Below, in pieces: positions 44,673 through 56,850 of a stretch of DNA of 64,000 nt; the first letter of the stretch is position 1, and each line of letters starts with the position of its first letter. Where the stretch lies: the NCBI GenBank assembly GCA_019671005.1, contig CM033745.1, forward strand, positions 43,197,834 through 43,261,833, given 5' to 3'. Both the position numbers and the translations under genes were made by a program. The notes beneath the pieces are model-generated. The model was not told where the DNA came from, ran no database searches, and worked only from the letters and a program-made list of their open reading frames with translations. The stretch is from Hibiscus mutabilis. Its lineage: Eukaryota > Streptophyta > Magnoliopsida > Malvales > Malvaceae.

Positions 44673-44692
44673 TAAGTACAAAAATGTACTTA
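44673..44692 (-). other. Stem-loop next to the CTCACTAAG motif (E5 3' LTR)
   Basis: Perfect 8-bp arms TAAGTACA and TGTACTTA around AAAA. On the minus strand the flank is CTCAC. The identical stem-loop is at 53437-53456, where the flank has one change. Confidence 0.6.
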
Positions 44693-45178
44693 GTGAGGTA
44701 GTAACTAGTCTATCCATTTTGTTATTTCATGTTTCATGTCTTTTAGATCAAGTGTAGACCTAGCTAAGGCTTCCAAGCATTAAAGTAGACTTAGCTAGTC
44801 TTTCAAGTATCAAGAGTGACCTTATCTAGTCTATCAAGCATCAAGAATATCCTATCTAGGATAACATGCAATTCGGCCAACAAGATTAGGCAACAAGAAA
44901 TCATAATTCATGAATCAGGCATCATGCTTGTAAAACAAGAAACCAATGAGTCATGCTTTCAAGTCAAGCAACATACATTTCATGGCATGTAAGACAAGTA
45001 TCATGTATAATTGAATCTTATTCAATTTGTTATTTCATTAAACAACCCCCTTGGTACTTAGTTTGTATAGGTAATCGAGTCTCCAACCAACTGTCGCCAC
45101 AATATGCACCATAGTGCTGGTCAACCCTCCTACTGTTGCCAAGGACCACATACGTACCCTCCATCTATCGCCAAATAG

Positions 45179-45242
45179 GGGCCTTAGCCCTGGACTGTAG
45201 TCCACTCGTACACAATGAGCTTTAGAGTCTAAGGCATGCCTT
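45179..45242 (-). repeat. Group of small hairpins (E5 3' LTR)
   Basis: GGGC/GCCC around CTTA (45179-45190) abuts TGGAC/GTCCA around TGTA (45191-45204); the palindrome AAGGCATGCCTT is at 45231-45242. Counterpart of 40414-40476. Confidence 0.5.
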
Positions 45243-47413
45243 TCTACCTAATCCAACTAGCTACTAAGGTTGCTCGAATTACCAATCATTCAAGTTATCA
45301 AGTTCAAGATCATGTTCATGTCAAACAACATCAATTCATGTTAAGCCCTTAGGCTATTGAGCCTTAGCTCACAAGTCAAGTGGTTTCAAGATCCATTTCA
45401 TCAAATTGATATAACAATCATATCTCAACCAAGTCATTTGCATTCAATCATGTTGCATCATAGCTCATACAAGCAACCAAGCTATCACTAATCATGCATA
45501 AGCATTTCGAATAGGCATGTACATAAGACTAGGATCACGTTTCATGTGTATCTTTAATCATCATTCCCTTATTAAGTCAAGTTCATGCTTAGATTCATTA
45601 TCATGACAAGAATGTAATAAGAATGCAATGGTTAGGACCTAGTCCTAACCCTAAAGATAACTACACTCACAATACAATCCAAGCAAGCTAGTAATTATCT
45701 TGTATGGCTATCCCCTTGTTCTTAGCCCTTGAATGATTTCCTTTTTCTTCCTCAATTTGCTGCCCTTGGTCTAGCAAGTATAACACATACACATTTCATC
45801 AAAACAAGTACAATATATCATACAATCATAGTAGCAATGTTATCACAATGTACCTAACATTTAGCTACTGTTTTTATACTTCCTTTAAGCATTTCTTACC
45901 AATTATCTCCACATTGTTATTACTTCATTTTAAAGCATAACTGGACAGACTACAATGTCCCAAAACTGTTTTGGAAACAGTTTGCATTTAGGTGCAAAAA
46001 CAGTCCCAAACTGCCCAGGACACTGCTCTCTGGCAGTTTGCACACTGTCCCTTTAAATGGCCATATCTTTTAATCCATACGTCGGAATGTCGATTTCTAT
46101 ACACCATTGGAAAGATAACAAAATTTACTATAAGACCATGTAATACATGAATTTTAGTTCTTAGCTAATTAATACAGTTTATTATTCAAAGACATGGCAT
46201 TTACACTGCCTGGACAGTTTTCACTGTCCAGAAATTCCTATTTACAGTTTTCAGTATAGGACCCAGTTTTCAATTCTGTTTTCACCTAATGAAAGTATGC
46301 ATTCTAAGGATAATTTCATTAAAATTTCAGCCCTGAATTCAATCTACACAATTTTTGGTGAATTTTCAAAGTGACTGCACAGAATAGAGTAATTCTGGGC
46401 AGATTGCATCTAATTACATGTTAATGCCTTTAATTCATTTTAACCAATGTCTTGGCCCTATAATTCATTTCGTATGATATCCTAACATGTTAAGTCAATT
46501 TTAATTCATTATACAAGGCTGTCAAAACAGGGCAAGTTGTTTACAATGTCTAATCTTGCATGTTTACTCAATTTCAATTCCACAAAACAGTTTCTATGTT
46601 ACATAACTATGTTCATACTTTTATCTTCCATTTCCAGCATTGTTTGCTAACAATTCAATTTGTTTAATACCTTCTATACATTACCTATTCATGATCATCT
46701 TCAATTCATTATTTATATAACTCAATTTTAAGTTCTAATCATTCAATTCCCACTTCAATATCACAATTCAATTTTCCAGCACCCTAGGTTATTATAATAT
46801 CATGAACACATAATTTCCAGCATTGTACCTAGTTTTCATTCTTCAAATTTGTATAATTCAACAACCATTCAATCATCTAACAACATATTCAATGTCTAAT
46901 TCCATCTACAATCATCAAAACAGTCCAATTTCAACAATATAGTTACCTATTAAATTGAATACAAGTAAAATCATACTTACTTTGCTTCTAGCTTTAATTT
47001 CAATGAAAAATCACAACACATGCAAGCTTAATTTTTCCTCTTCAATGGCTGATTTTCCTAAGCTTCTTTCTCTCTATTTCTTCTATCTATCAATCGGCCA
47101 ACAATGAAAATGAGGAAGATGTTGGCAATTGTGGGTATCCACATTAGTGGAATTAGGATTTTACTAAACTAACCTTAGTTAGTAACTAATCCTATAATTA
47201 GTCAAGGGCAAATAAGACAACCATGAAGTTTATCATGCATTCATCTTCTTTCTTGTTTAGTTCAATGTAGTCATTCTAATTTGGTCACTTATTTCATTCA
47301 TTCTTTCAATTAGGCCCTTGAGTATTCAATTTAGCTTAATTATAAATTCAATTAAGCTATTCACTTATTCAATTTGGTTCCAATAATTCTAAGCTAGGAT
47401 TTGGGGTGTTACA

Positions 47414-47427
47414 ATTCTCCCCCCTTA
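47414..47427 (-). other. Polypurine tract of E5
   Basis: Minus strand AAGGGGGGAGAATT directly before the LTR start at 47413. The E4 tract (58940-58951) is the same apart from G-run length. Confidence 0.75.
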
Positions 47428-47429
47428 AA

Positions 47430-47990
47430 TTAAATTCATCCTCGAATTTACCTAAATCAAAAAGGTGAGGATATTGCTTCCTCATGACTTCTTCAGTTTC
47501 CCATGTAGCTTCTTCCACCTTTTGATTTCTCCATAGGATCTTAACAAGAGAAACAATCTTGTTCCGAAGCTTTCTTACTTCCCGGTCAAGAATCTGAATA
47601 GGTTATTCTTCGTAGGACAAGTCAGGGTTTAACTCAACTTCTTCTGGTTCAAGAATATGGGATGGATCTGATATGTATCTTCTGAGCATAGATACATGAA
47701 ATACATTGTGGATTCTATCAAATTCTTCAGCGAGAGCTAATCCATAGGCCACCGATCCAATTCTTTCAATGATTTCGAATGGACCAATGAATCGGGGATT
47801 GAGTTTCCCTTTTCTTCCAAATTGAAGGACTTTCTTCCAAGGTGAGACCTTTAGGAAGACTTTGTCTCCAATAGCATAATGGATATCTCTCCTTTTGAGA
47901 CAACATATGCTTTCTGTCTATCGAAAGTTGCTTTCAATCGATCATGGATGATCTTCACTTGTTCTTCAGTTTCCCGAAGCAATTGAGGCC
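47430..47990 (-). pseudogene. E5 integrase C-terminal and chromodomain-like tail
   Basis: Minus-strand text includes EFDRIHNVFHVSMLRRY, PSHILEPEEVELNPDLSYEE, a stop, then PIQILDREVRKLRNKIVSL and KVEEATWETEE near 47490. The last blocks form the chromodomain-like C-terminus of Tekay/Del integrases. The stop after YEE and a frame break near 47900 separate it from the core. Confidence 0.7.
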
Positions 47991-48740
47991 CTAGAACTTT
48001 ATTTCCCCCAATTCAGACCAGCATATACACTTCCTCCCACATAGAGCTTCGAATGGTGCCATCTGAATAGATGTTTGATAACTATTTTTATAGGCAAACT
48101 CTACAAGGGGTAGAGATTTCTCCCAGTTTTTCCCGAACTCTATTACACAAGCACGAAGCATGTCTTCTAGTACTTGAATAATCCTTTCAGATTGTCCATT
48201 AGACTGAGGATGGAAAGTTGTACTTAGATTTACTTTGGTTCCAAGAGCTTTCTGTAGAGACTTCCAAAATCGAGAAGCAAATCTAGGATCACGATCAAAG
48301 ATTATTGCTATAGGTATACCATGTAATCGAATCACTTCACAAATGTATAGCTCGGCTAAGGTTTCCAAGATCATGTTCATTTGAACAGGGATGAAATGAG
48401 TAGACTTTGTGAATCTATCAACAATCACCCATACAACATCGTTCTTTCTTAGAGATGAAGGAAGTCTAGTAACAAAGTCCATTGTAATACGATCCCATTT
48501 CCCCTGAAGAAATTCAATTGGCTGAAGTAATCCAGTAGGGACTCGATGTTCAGCTTTAACTCTTTGCCAAGTCAGGCACTTTGATACAAAGTCTGTGATA
48601 GCCGATTTCATACCCGGCCACCGGTATAGTGGCTTTAGATCCTTGTACATCTTGACAGATCCTGAGTGAATCGAGAATGAGCTTTGGCGAGCTTCTTGTA
48701 ACATTTCTTGTCTTAGTTCCTCATTGTTAGGAACACACAC
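47991..48740 (-). pseudogene. E5 integrase, zinc-binding and catalytic core
   Basis: A 249-residue open segment. The zinc part has the two His (HSGSVKMYKDL region) and CLTWQRVKAEH, where the second Cys reads Trp. The core has ITMDFVTRLP (first Asp), AIIFDRDPRFASRFW (second Asp) and FHPQSNGQSERIIQ (Glu), all in one frame. It ends GRKCICWSELGEIKF. This is the best preserved integrase in the window, but the broken zinc ligand and the flanking stops make activity unlikely. Confidence 0.82.
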
Positions 48741-49636
48741 TCTATGCTTGAAATAGAGGAGTCTATTTGACTTAAGGGAGAAGTCAGAATTAGGCTCAAA
48801 AGCAAGCTTGGATATGATATTCTAAAGATCTGGATCAATTTTTTGGAGTTCTTTAATTCTCGAGATTAAGCTGGATTGAACTTGAAGTTTAGACAAGAAT
48901 TTTTGTCCTTTGGATAAATGAAAATGAGCATTAATAGCCGGAGTAGCTACAAGGAATACATAGGATCATTAGGGAAAATTTCGAGTGGTTACTTGCAAAA
49001 CAAGTAAGTGTTCGAATAGTTACTTGTGACCCAAGAAAGTTCAAATTCGATTGAAATATACTAGATTTTAGATTTAGGAGTTTACCCGAGTATGGTTTGC
49101 GACTAAGGGCATCAACAACCACGTTTGTTTTCCCCGGATGGTAGTCGATAACCAAATCGTAGTCTTTAAGCAATTCAAGCCATCTTCTTTGTCTCGGATT
49201 CAAATCTTTCTGAGTCATGAGGTGTTTGAGACTCTTGTTATATGTGAACAGATTACATTTCTCCCCGTACAAGTAATGTCTCCAAATTTTAAGAGCAACA
49301 CGATAGCTGCCAATTCTAGATTGTGTGTTGGATAGTTTGACTCGTGTGGTTTCAGTTACCTTGAAGCATAAGCTACCACCTTTCCATCTTGCATTAGGAC
49401 ACAACCGAACTCGTGTGAATTCTTTACCCGATTCTGGTTGGATAAGAACCGGTGCATGAGTTAGGGCTTGTTTAAATTGATCGAAGCTTCGTTGCTGGCT
49501 TTCTGACCAAACAAAAGGTGTATCCTTTCGGGTTAATTTTGTAAAACTTGCAGCAATGGAGGAAAAACCTTTGACAAAACACCGACCTGGCTAAACCGAG
49601 AAAGCTTCTGATTTCACTAACATTCCTCGGAGGTCT
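48741..49636 (-). pseudogene. E5 RNase H and linker to integrase
   Basis: 48931-49404 holds ALKIWRHYLYGEKCNLFTYN, KSLKHLMTQKDLNPRQ and LKDYDLVIDYHPGKTNVVVD, the end of RNase H. The N-terminal RNase H and thumb (about 49405-49636) are in other frames. In the family block YTDHKSL the Asp-His pair reads YNKSL here, so one acidic residue may be lost. Confidence 0.7.
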
Positions 49637-50446
49637 TCAATCCATGATGGACTGAATTTTCTTTGGGACAACTTTAATCCCTTCTGCCGAGATAACATGG
49701 CCAAGGAACGAGACTTCCGATAGCCAAAATTCACACTTAGTGAACTTTGCTAACAATTGACATTCTCGAAGTTTTTGTAATACAATTCTGAGATGTTCTG
49801 AGTGTTCTTCCTTGTTCCGGGAGTAAACTAGGATGTCATCAATGAAGACGACCACGAACTTGTCAAGATAAGGCTTGAACAATCGATTCATGAGATCCAT
49901 GAAAGCAGCCGGAGCATTCGTTGACCCGAATGGCATTACAAGAAACTCATAGTGGCCATATCGAGTACAAAAGGCTGTCTTAGGCACAATTTCTTCTTTT
50001 ACCCTCATTTGATAGTATCCCGATCGAATATCGATCTTTGAAAATACTGAAGCATCCTTGAGTTGATCGAACAGATCTTCTATTCTAGGAAGAGGATACC
50101 GATTCTTGATCATAAACTTGTTCAATTGTCTGTAATCAATACAAAGTCTCATAGTCCCGTCTTTCTTCTTTACAAACAAGACTGGAGCACCCCAAGGAGA
50201 TGAACTAGGCCGTATGAAGCCTTTATCTTGCAATTCCTGAAGTTGCTTCTTTAGTTTTTTCAACTTAACATGTGTCATTTGATAAGGTGTGATGGACAAC
50301 AGAGTTGTTCTGGATTGAACTTCAATCCCGAACTCTACTTCTCTGGTCAGAGGGACACTAGGGAGTTCCTCGGGAAAAACATCAGTGAATTCAGACACAA
50401 TTGGCATACTAGGTAAGCCGAATTCAATTTCATCTTGGAGAATCAT
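49637..50446 (-). pseudogene. E5 reverse transcriptase
   Basis: A 269-residue open segment with TDVFPEELPSVPLTREVEFG at the start, then FIRPSSSPWGAPVLFVKKKD, LCIDYRQLNKF, FSKIDIRSGYYQMRVKEE, MPFGSTNAPAAFMDLMNRLF and VVFIDDILVYSRNKEEHSEH. The FIDD box is intact, and the thumb block FLGHVISAEGIKVVPKKIQS closes it. The segment looks complete for the RT core. It is part of a polyprotein; both ends continue in other frames. Confidence 0.87.
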
Positions 50447-50880
50447 CTTAGCAAAGATTGAAGTTGGTTTCTTGTCTATTAAGAGAATAGGTTCTTTCCC
50501 TAAACCCTAGAGATATAATCTCTGATTTTGGCAATCTACCTAGGCCTCGTGTTTACTTAACCAATCTAACCCCAATATTAAGTCAAATTCACAAAAAGGT
50601 AGAACATAAAGATCAATACGAAAGGATATGTTTCGAATGGTCAATGAAGCTTGCTTGTGGCGCAAGTTAATGGGTGTTTTCCCCCTAATGGATTCAAAAC
50701 TACAAGATTAGATTCATTAATTTTGGGTTTCAATTTTAACTTGTTGATCAAGGCAGAACAAACAAATGAATGGGTAGACCCCGAATCAATTAAAGTATAT
50801 GCAGGACTGGAATTTAACTCAATGGTACCTGTAATAACATCGAGAGCTTCTTCATTATCTTTACCACAAATGTGGTACAT
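50447..50880 (-). pseudogene. E5 protease and linker
   Basis: 50641-50880 reads IELNSSPAYTLIDSGSTHSF with the DSG motif intact. The frame changes after TCATSKLH; the continuation (about 50447-50640) holds LYVLPFCEFDLILGLDWLSK-type text, broken by a stop near 50508. In E4 the matching linker is partly deleted at 55841. Confidence 0.75.
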
Positions 50881-52154
50881 ACGAGTAGGAGCTCGAGATT
50901 CCTGGTGAGTTAGAGCATTCGAATGGTTCCTTCTGCCTCTCCCCTGATTTCCAGACTAGGCTTGTTTAGGACTCTTGTTTCGATTGGAGAGAGCTGATCT
51001 TGCGTTTCTAGGAGTTCGACTTGGAACCTTATTGGGATTTTGGGGACAATCCTAGATATAATGATCTGAGGCTCCACACAAGAAACACAAGTTTTGTTGA
51101 GTTCTGCATTGCCCGGTGTGGTGTTTCTGACAGAACTTGCAAGTAAAATACTGAACAACTTTACTAGAATTCCCCGTACTATCAACTGAGATCATCGGGG
51201 CTGAGGATTTGATTATCGATTGAGATTTCGGTAGATAATTGCTCTTCTGGACATGAGTATAATTTGAAGAGTGATCTTTAGAATGCTTAGCTTTCTTTGA
51301 CTACCAGTGTGGCTTGTCATTGTTTCTGGATTGCTTATCCTTCCAGGAATTTCCACTATTACGTTTCTTTGAGGCCTTCATCTTTGCCTCTGTAGCAATG
51401 ACTCGGTTTACCAAGTTTTGGAAGTCGGTAATACCGAGAGTAGTGAATATAGAGCTTAATTCATCATTTAACCCGTTAATGAACATTCGGCACTTGTCGG
51501 CCTCGATTTTGATATATTCCAACCCATATTTGCAATACTTGCAGAAGTCGCTTACATACTATTCAATAGGTCAGCCCCTTGTTTGAGGTATAAGAAACGT
51601 TTCCGGCGCTCGGCCAAATACTGTTCAATGATATACTTCTTCCTGAATTCATCGAGGAAGAATTTCCACGTCACAGCTTCTACAGGGGCAGCCAACATAG
51701 TAGTTTCCCACCAGCTTAAGGCTTCATCAGCTAACAAAGTTATAGCACATTCAAGTTTGTGCTCATCGGGACAAGGTAGTTGCTTGGTAAGGATTTGAGT
51801 AGTGGCTTCAAACTAGTACACAACTACTTTTGGGTTTGCTTCATCGGTGCCGGTGAAGGTATAAGCCTAATGTTGAGCCAATTTGTCAATTGGGGCTCGG
51901 TTTGGTACAACAACTATAGGAGTAATTGGATTATCTTGCTTTAAGGAAAACACTAGATGATTAAACATCTCCTTCATACTTAGAAGGCATTATTGCTGCA
52001 CAAGATTGATAGCAGGAGCTTCCTGTTGAGCAGCAGCTTGAGCTCTATGTTGAGCTTTATGTTGAAGAGGAATCTGTTCCATCCTCACACTGTCTCCTTC
52101 ATTCAAGGAGCCTTCAAGACTTTCATTATCTCGATCGAGTCTTGTTCCAGACAT
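50881..52154 (-). pseudogene. E5 gag
   Basis: Begins at ATG 52154 (MSGTRLDRDNESLEGS). A stop lies near 52000. The capsid block is split over 51552-51737 (LADEALSWWETTMLAAPVEA) and 51301-51522 (IEADKCRMFINGLNDELSSI), with a TAG after NDKPHW. The zinc units CKFCQKHHTGQC and CFLCGASDHYI lie near 51050-51140; after the second there is a stop where E4 has Trp. The order matches E4 gag. Confidence 0.8.
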
Positions 52155-52293
52155 TCTACGTTTAAATAGAACAGTTAAGGGTTCAGTTTAATAAGCAAGA
52201 TAAAAGCTATTCAATTCAAGTCTCCTAGGTGGTACAAGTATCCTATATGATGCATGATAGCCCGGTTTAGTCCAAGAATTGACTAAACCTAAA

Positions 52294-52307
52294 GCTCTAA
52301 TTACCAA
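52294..52307 (-). other. Primer binding site of E5
   Basis: Minus strand TTGGTAATTAGAGC, 6 bases after the LTR, the same variant as E4. Confidence 0.6.
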
Positions 52308-53436
52308 TTTATATGTAACACCCCCTACCCGGGTTAGTAGTAACTCGGTTCAGGAGCGTTACTTAGCAAGCAGGTAAAGACAAGACAAGGCAAGGAAAAT
52401 ACATGCATTACACATTCAATCTTGATTCACTAAACAAGCATTACATTTGGCATTCAACATCCAAGAAGAACAATCATTCATACTTGTTTTCTTAACTAAG
52501 AAGAAAGCTCATACTTGACTCCTAATCATCCATACCATTCGAACTAGACCAAAGCAATCAAATCATGCATTTCTTTTCATGCAAGCAACTAATACTTAGG
52601 CATCAAATCTTCAAAGGTATTCAAACTACACTAACAAGCAAGCATTTCTAGTTATTCTTTCACCTAAACAATTCGGCTATTAACACCATGCTTCTAGATT
52701 CATTTCTTTCTTGCTTACACTTCAAGTTACTACATACATGGTTCTTATAACAACATTCAACCTTTGAAATCCAAACCTATTCGACTATCTTGAAGTTCAA
52801 ATATGCTTTCTACATTTCATTGTTCATTTGATGTATACATGTGTCATCTCTTGCCTAAATTACTATCCAATTGATAGATCATTCAAATTTACATGTTCAA
52901 GCTTGCATTCAACCGATATTCCAATCCTAACCATTCGGCCATTTACCTAATTGTATAACATGACATGTAACTAGTTTCATTCATGCTTAATTCAATCCCA
53001 TACAATCGGCAATCACATCTACAAGCATGCATATCACACACAACAAACGTTGTTACATTCAAGTGACCCTATATGTCATGGCCATTTGATTAGAGTACAA
53101 TTAAGCATCTTGACTCATTATCCTACTTTCTAATTAAGCAAACCACATACAAGATCATAGTATTTGAAAGTCATCAAGATAGCTAGATTAACATTAAGTC
53201 ATTCCATCAACATATGCGCAGCATCATTCAACCATATAAGTTAATTAAGTTCATTACTAACCTTAATCTATATACAAATCATAGGTAAGCTATCATTCTA
53301 GGAGAATACAAAACAAGTATGGAATCATACTTTAACAAGCTTGTGTAGGATGCTTCTTGCTCAAGGAATCAAGCTTCAAGATCAAGCAATGTTGAATCCT
53401 TTAACCTGTAGGTTGGGAAGAATGAAAGAAGAGTGA

Positions 53437-53456
53437 TAAGTACAAAAATGTACTTA
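53437..53456 (-). other. Stem-loop next to the CTCACTAAG motif (E5 5' LTR)
   Basis: Arms TAAGTACA and TGTACTTA around AAAA, identical to 44673-44692. The minus-strand flank reads CGCAC instead of CTCAC. Confidence 0.6.
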
Positions 53457-53942
53457 GTGCGGTAGTAACTAGCCTATCCATTTTGTTATTTCATGTTTCA
53501 TGTCTTTTAGATCAAGTGTGGACCTAGCTAAGGCTTCCAAGCATTAAAGTAGACTTAGCTAGTCTTTCAAGTATCAAGAGTGACCTTATCTAGTCTTTCA
53601 AGCATCAAGAATATCCTATCTAAGATAACATGCAATTCATCCAACAAGATTAGGCAACAAGAAATCATAATTCATGAATCAGGCATCATGCTTGTAAAAC
53701 AAGAAACCAAGGAGTCATGCTTTCAAATCAAGCAACATACATTTCATGGCATACAAGACAAGTATCATGTATAATTGAATCTTATTCCATTTGTTATTTC
53801 ATTAAACAACCCCCTTGGTACTTAGTTTGTATAGGTAATCGAGTCTCCAACCAACTATCGCCACAATATGCACCATAGTGCTGGTCAACCCTCCTACTGT
53901 CGCCAAAGACCACATACGTACCCTCCGCTTGTCGCAAAAGAG

Positions 53943-54004
53943 GGGCCTTAGCCCTGGATCGTAGTCCACCGTACACAATGAACTACAGACTCTAAGGCAT
54001 GCCA
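53943..54004 (-). repeat. Group of small hairpins (E5 5' LTR)
   Basis: GGGC/GCCC around CTTA (53943-53954) abuts a TGGAT/GTCCA pair with one mismatch (53955-53968). The AAGGCATGCCTT palindrome has one change (53993-54004). Slightly decayed counterpart of 45179-45242. Confidence 0.45.
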
Positions 54005-55840
54005 TTCTACCTAATCCAACTAGCTACCAAGGTTGTTCGAATTAACAATCATTCAAGTTATCAAGTTCAAGATCATGTTCATGTCAAACAACATCAATTC
54101 ATGTTAAGCCCTTAGGCTATTGAGCCTTAGCTCACAAGTCAAGTGGTTTCAAGATCCATTTCATCAAATTGAGATAACAATCATATCTCAACCAAGTCAT
54201 TTGCAGTCAATCATGTTGCATCATAGCTCATACAAGCAAACAAGCTATCACTAATCATGCATAAGCATTTCGAATAGGCATGTACATAAGACTATGATCA
54301 TGTTTCATGTGTATCTTTAATCATCCTTCCCTTATTAAGTCAAGTTCATGCTTAGATTCATTATCATGACAAGGTTGTAATAAGAATGCAATGGTTAGGA
54401 CCTAGTCCTAACCCTAAAGATAACTACACTCACAATACAATCCAAGCAAGCTAGCAATTATCTTTTATGGCTATCCCCTTTTTCTTAGCCCTTGAATGAT
54501 TTCCTTTTTCTTCCTCAATTTGCTGCCCTTGGTCTAGCAAGTATAGCACATACACATTTCATCGAAACAAGTACAATATATCATACAATCATAGTAGCAA
54601 TGTTATCACAATATACCTAACATTTAGCTACTATTTTTATACTTCCTTTAAGCATTTCTTACCAATTTATCTCCACATTGTTATTATTTCATTTTAAAGC
54701 ATAACTGGACAGACTACAATGTCCTAAAACTGTTTTGGAAACAGTTTGCATTTAGGTGCATTTCTATACACCGTTGGAAAGATAACAAAATATAACATAA
54801 AACCATGTAAGACTTGAATTTTAGTTCTTAGCCAATTAATACAGTTTATTGTTCAAAGACGGGGCATTTACACTGCCTGGACAGTTTGCACTGTCCAGCA
54901 ATTCCTATTTACAGTTTTCAGTATAGGGCCCAGTTTTCAATTCTGTTTTCACCTAATGAAAATAGACATTCTAAGGATCATGTCATTAAAATTTCAGCCT
55001 TCAATTCAATCTACACAATTTTTGGTGAATTTTCAAAGTGACCGCCCATAACAGAGCAATTTTGGGCAGATTGCATCTAATTACATGTTAATGCCTTTAA
55101 TTCATTTTAACCAATGTCTTGGCGTAATTCGTTTCATATGATATCCTAACATGTTAAGTCAATTTTAATCCATTACAATGTCTAATCTTGCATTTTTACT
55201 CAATTTCAATTCCATGAAACAATTTCTATGTTACATAACTATGTTCATACTTTTATCTTCCATTTCCAACATTGTTTGCTAACAATTCAATTTGTTTAAC
55301 ACCTTCTATACATTACCTATTCATGATCATCATCAATTCATTATTTCTATAGCTCAATTTTAAGTTCTAATCATTCAATTCCCACTTCAATATCACAATT
55401 CAATTTTCCAGCAACCTAGGTTATTACACTAGCATGAACACATAATTTCCAGCATTGTACCTAGTTTTCATTCTTCAAATTTGTATAATTAAACAACCAT
55501 TCAATCATCTAACAACATATTCAATGTCTAATTCCATCTATAATCATCAAAACAGTCCAATTTCAACAATATAGTTACCTATTAAATTGAATACAAGTAA
55601 AATCATACTTACTTTGCTTCTAGCTTTAATTTCAATGAAAAATCACAACACATGCAAGCTTAATTTTTCCTCTTCAATGGCTGATTTTCCTAAGCTTCTT
55701 TCTCTCTATTTCTTCTCTCTATCAATCGGCCAACACTAAAAATGAGGAAGGTGATGGCAATTGTAGGAATCCACATTAGTGGAATTAGGATTTTACTAAA
55801 CTAACCTTAGTTAGTAACTAATCCTATAATTAGTCAAGGG

Positions 55841-56850
55841 AAAGAATCCATTCTCTTAATAGACAAGAAACCAACTTCAATCTTTGCTAAGATGATTCTC
55901 CAAGATGAAATTGAATTCGTTTGCCTAGCATGCCTGTTATGTTCTGAATTCACTGATGTTTTTCTCGAGGAACTCCCTGGTGTCCCTCCGACCAGAGAAG
56001 TAGAGTTCGGGATTGAAGTTCAGCCTGGAACAGCTACGGTGTCCATTACACCCTATAGAATGGCATCTGTTGAGTTGAAGGAACTCAAGAAGCAACTCCA
56101 AGAGCTACAAGATAAAGGCTTTATCCAACCTAGCTCATCTCATTGGGGTGCTCCAGTCTTGTTCATGAAGAAGAAAGACGGGACCATGAGACTATGTATT
56201 GATTATAGACAATTAAACAAGTTTACGATTAAGAATCGGTATCCTCTCCCAAGGATAGAAGATCTCTTCGATCAACACAAGGATGCTTCGGTATTCTCAA
56301 AGATCGATCTTCAATCGGGATACTATCAAATAAGGGTAAAGGAAGAAGACATGCCCAAAATAGCCTTTCGTATTTGATATGGCCACTATAAATTTCTCGT
56401 AATGCCGTTCGGGCTAACAAATGCTCTAGCTGCTTTCATGGATCTTATGAATCGAGTGTTCAAACCCTATCTTGACAAGTTCGTGGTCGTCTTCATTGAC
56501 GACATCCTAGTTTACTCCTGGAGCAAGGAAGAACACTCCGAACATCTCAATCGTATTGCAAACTCTTCGAGAACGTCAATTGTTTGCAAAGTTCTCTAAG
56601 TGTGAATTTTGGCTACCGGAAGTCTCTTTCCTTGGCCATGTCATCTCGGTAGAAGGGATTAAAGTAGATCCAAAGAAAATTCAATCCATCCTGGATTGGA
56701 GACCTCCGAGGAATGTTAGTGAAATCAGAAGCTTTCTCGGTTTAGTAGGATATTATCGGCGATTTGTTAAAGGATTTTCATCCATTGCCGCAAGAATGAC
56801 AAAGTTAACCCGAAAGGATACATCTTTTGTTTGGTCAGAAAGCCAACGAT
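55841..56850 (+). pseudogene. E4 reverse transcriptase
   Basis: The pol resumes after E5. 55892-56377 holds VFLEELPGVPPTREVEFGIE, SSHWGAPVLFMKKKDG, MRLCIDYRQLNKFTIK and FSKIDLQSGYYQIRVKEE. An in-frame TGA follows AFRI. 56402-56599 has MPFGLTNALAAFMDLMNRVF and VVFIDDILVYSWSKEEHSEH with the FIDD box intact, then a frameshift. 56556-56852 holds the thumb, FLGHVISVEGIKVDPKKIQS. Three frames make up one domain, so it is a relic. Confidence 0.85.

Larger units (their letters stand above)
43551..47413 (-). repeat. E5 3' LTR, 3863 bp
   Basis: On the minus strand it starts TGTAACACCCCAAATCCTAG and ends GGGGGTGTTACT (last base changed from A). It matches 52314-55840 with scattered substitutions. It contains the palindrome group at 45179-45242, the stem-loop at 44673-44692, and near 45990-46260 a stretch rich in the words CAGTTT and ACTGTCC. 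The full length is kept here, so this copy defines the family LTR. Confidence 0.9.
43551..55840 (-). mobile_element. E5: minus-strand chromovirus nested in E4
   Basis: Two LTRs in the same orientation (43551-47413 and 52314-55840) flank an internal region with primer site, gag, protease, RT, RNase H, integrase and polypurine tract, all on the minus strand. Its gag and pol closely match E4, so it is the same family inserted into itself in reverse. The outer end of the right LTR is deleted, so only one edge of the insertion is intact. Frames carry scattered stops. Confidence 0.9.
52314..55840 (-). repeat. E5 5' LTR, outer end deleted
   Basis: Matches 43551-47208. It lacks about 97 bp relative to the other LTR (a gap after 54760, matching 45997-46093) and the outermost 205 bp (matching 47209-47413). 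Most 60-base lines differ from the partner at a few positions, which suggests a fairly recent insertion, but I did not count identity. It ends at GTCAAGGG, where E4 pol resumes. Confidence 0.88.
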
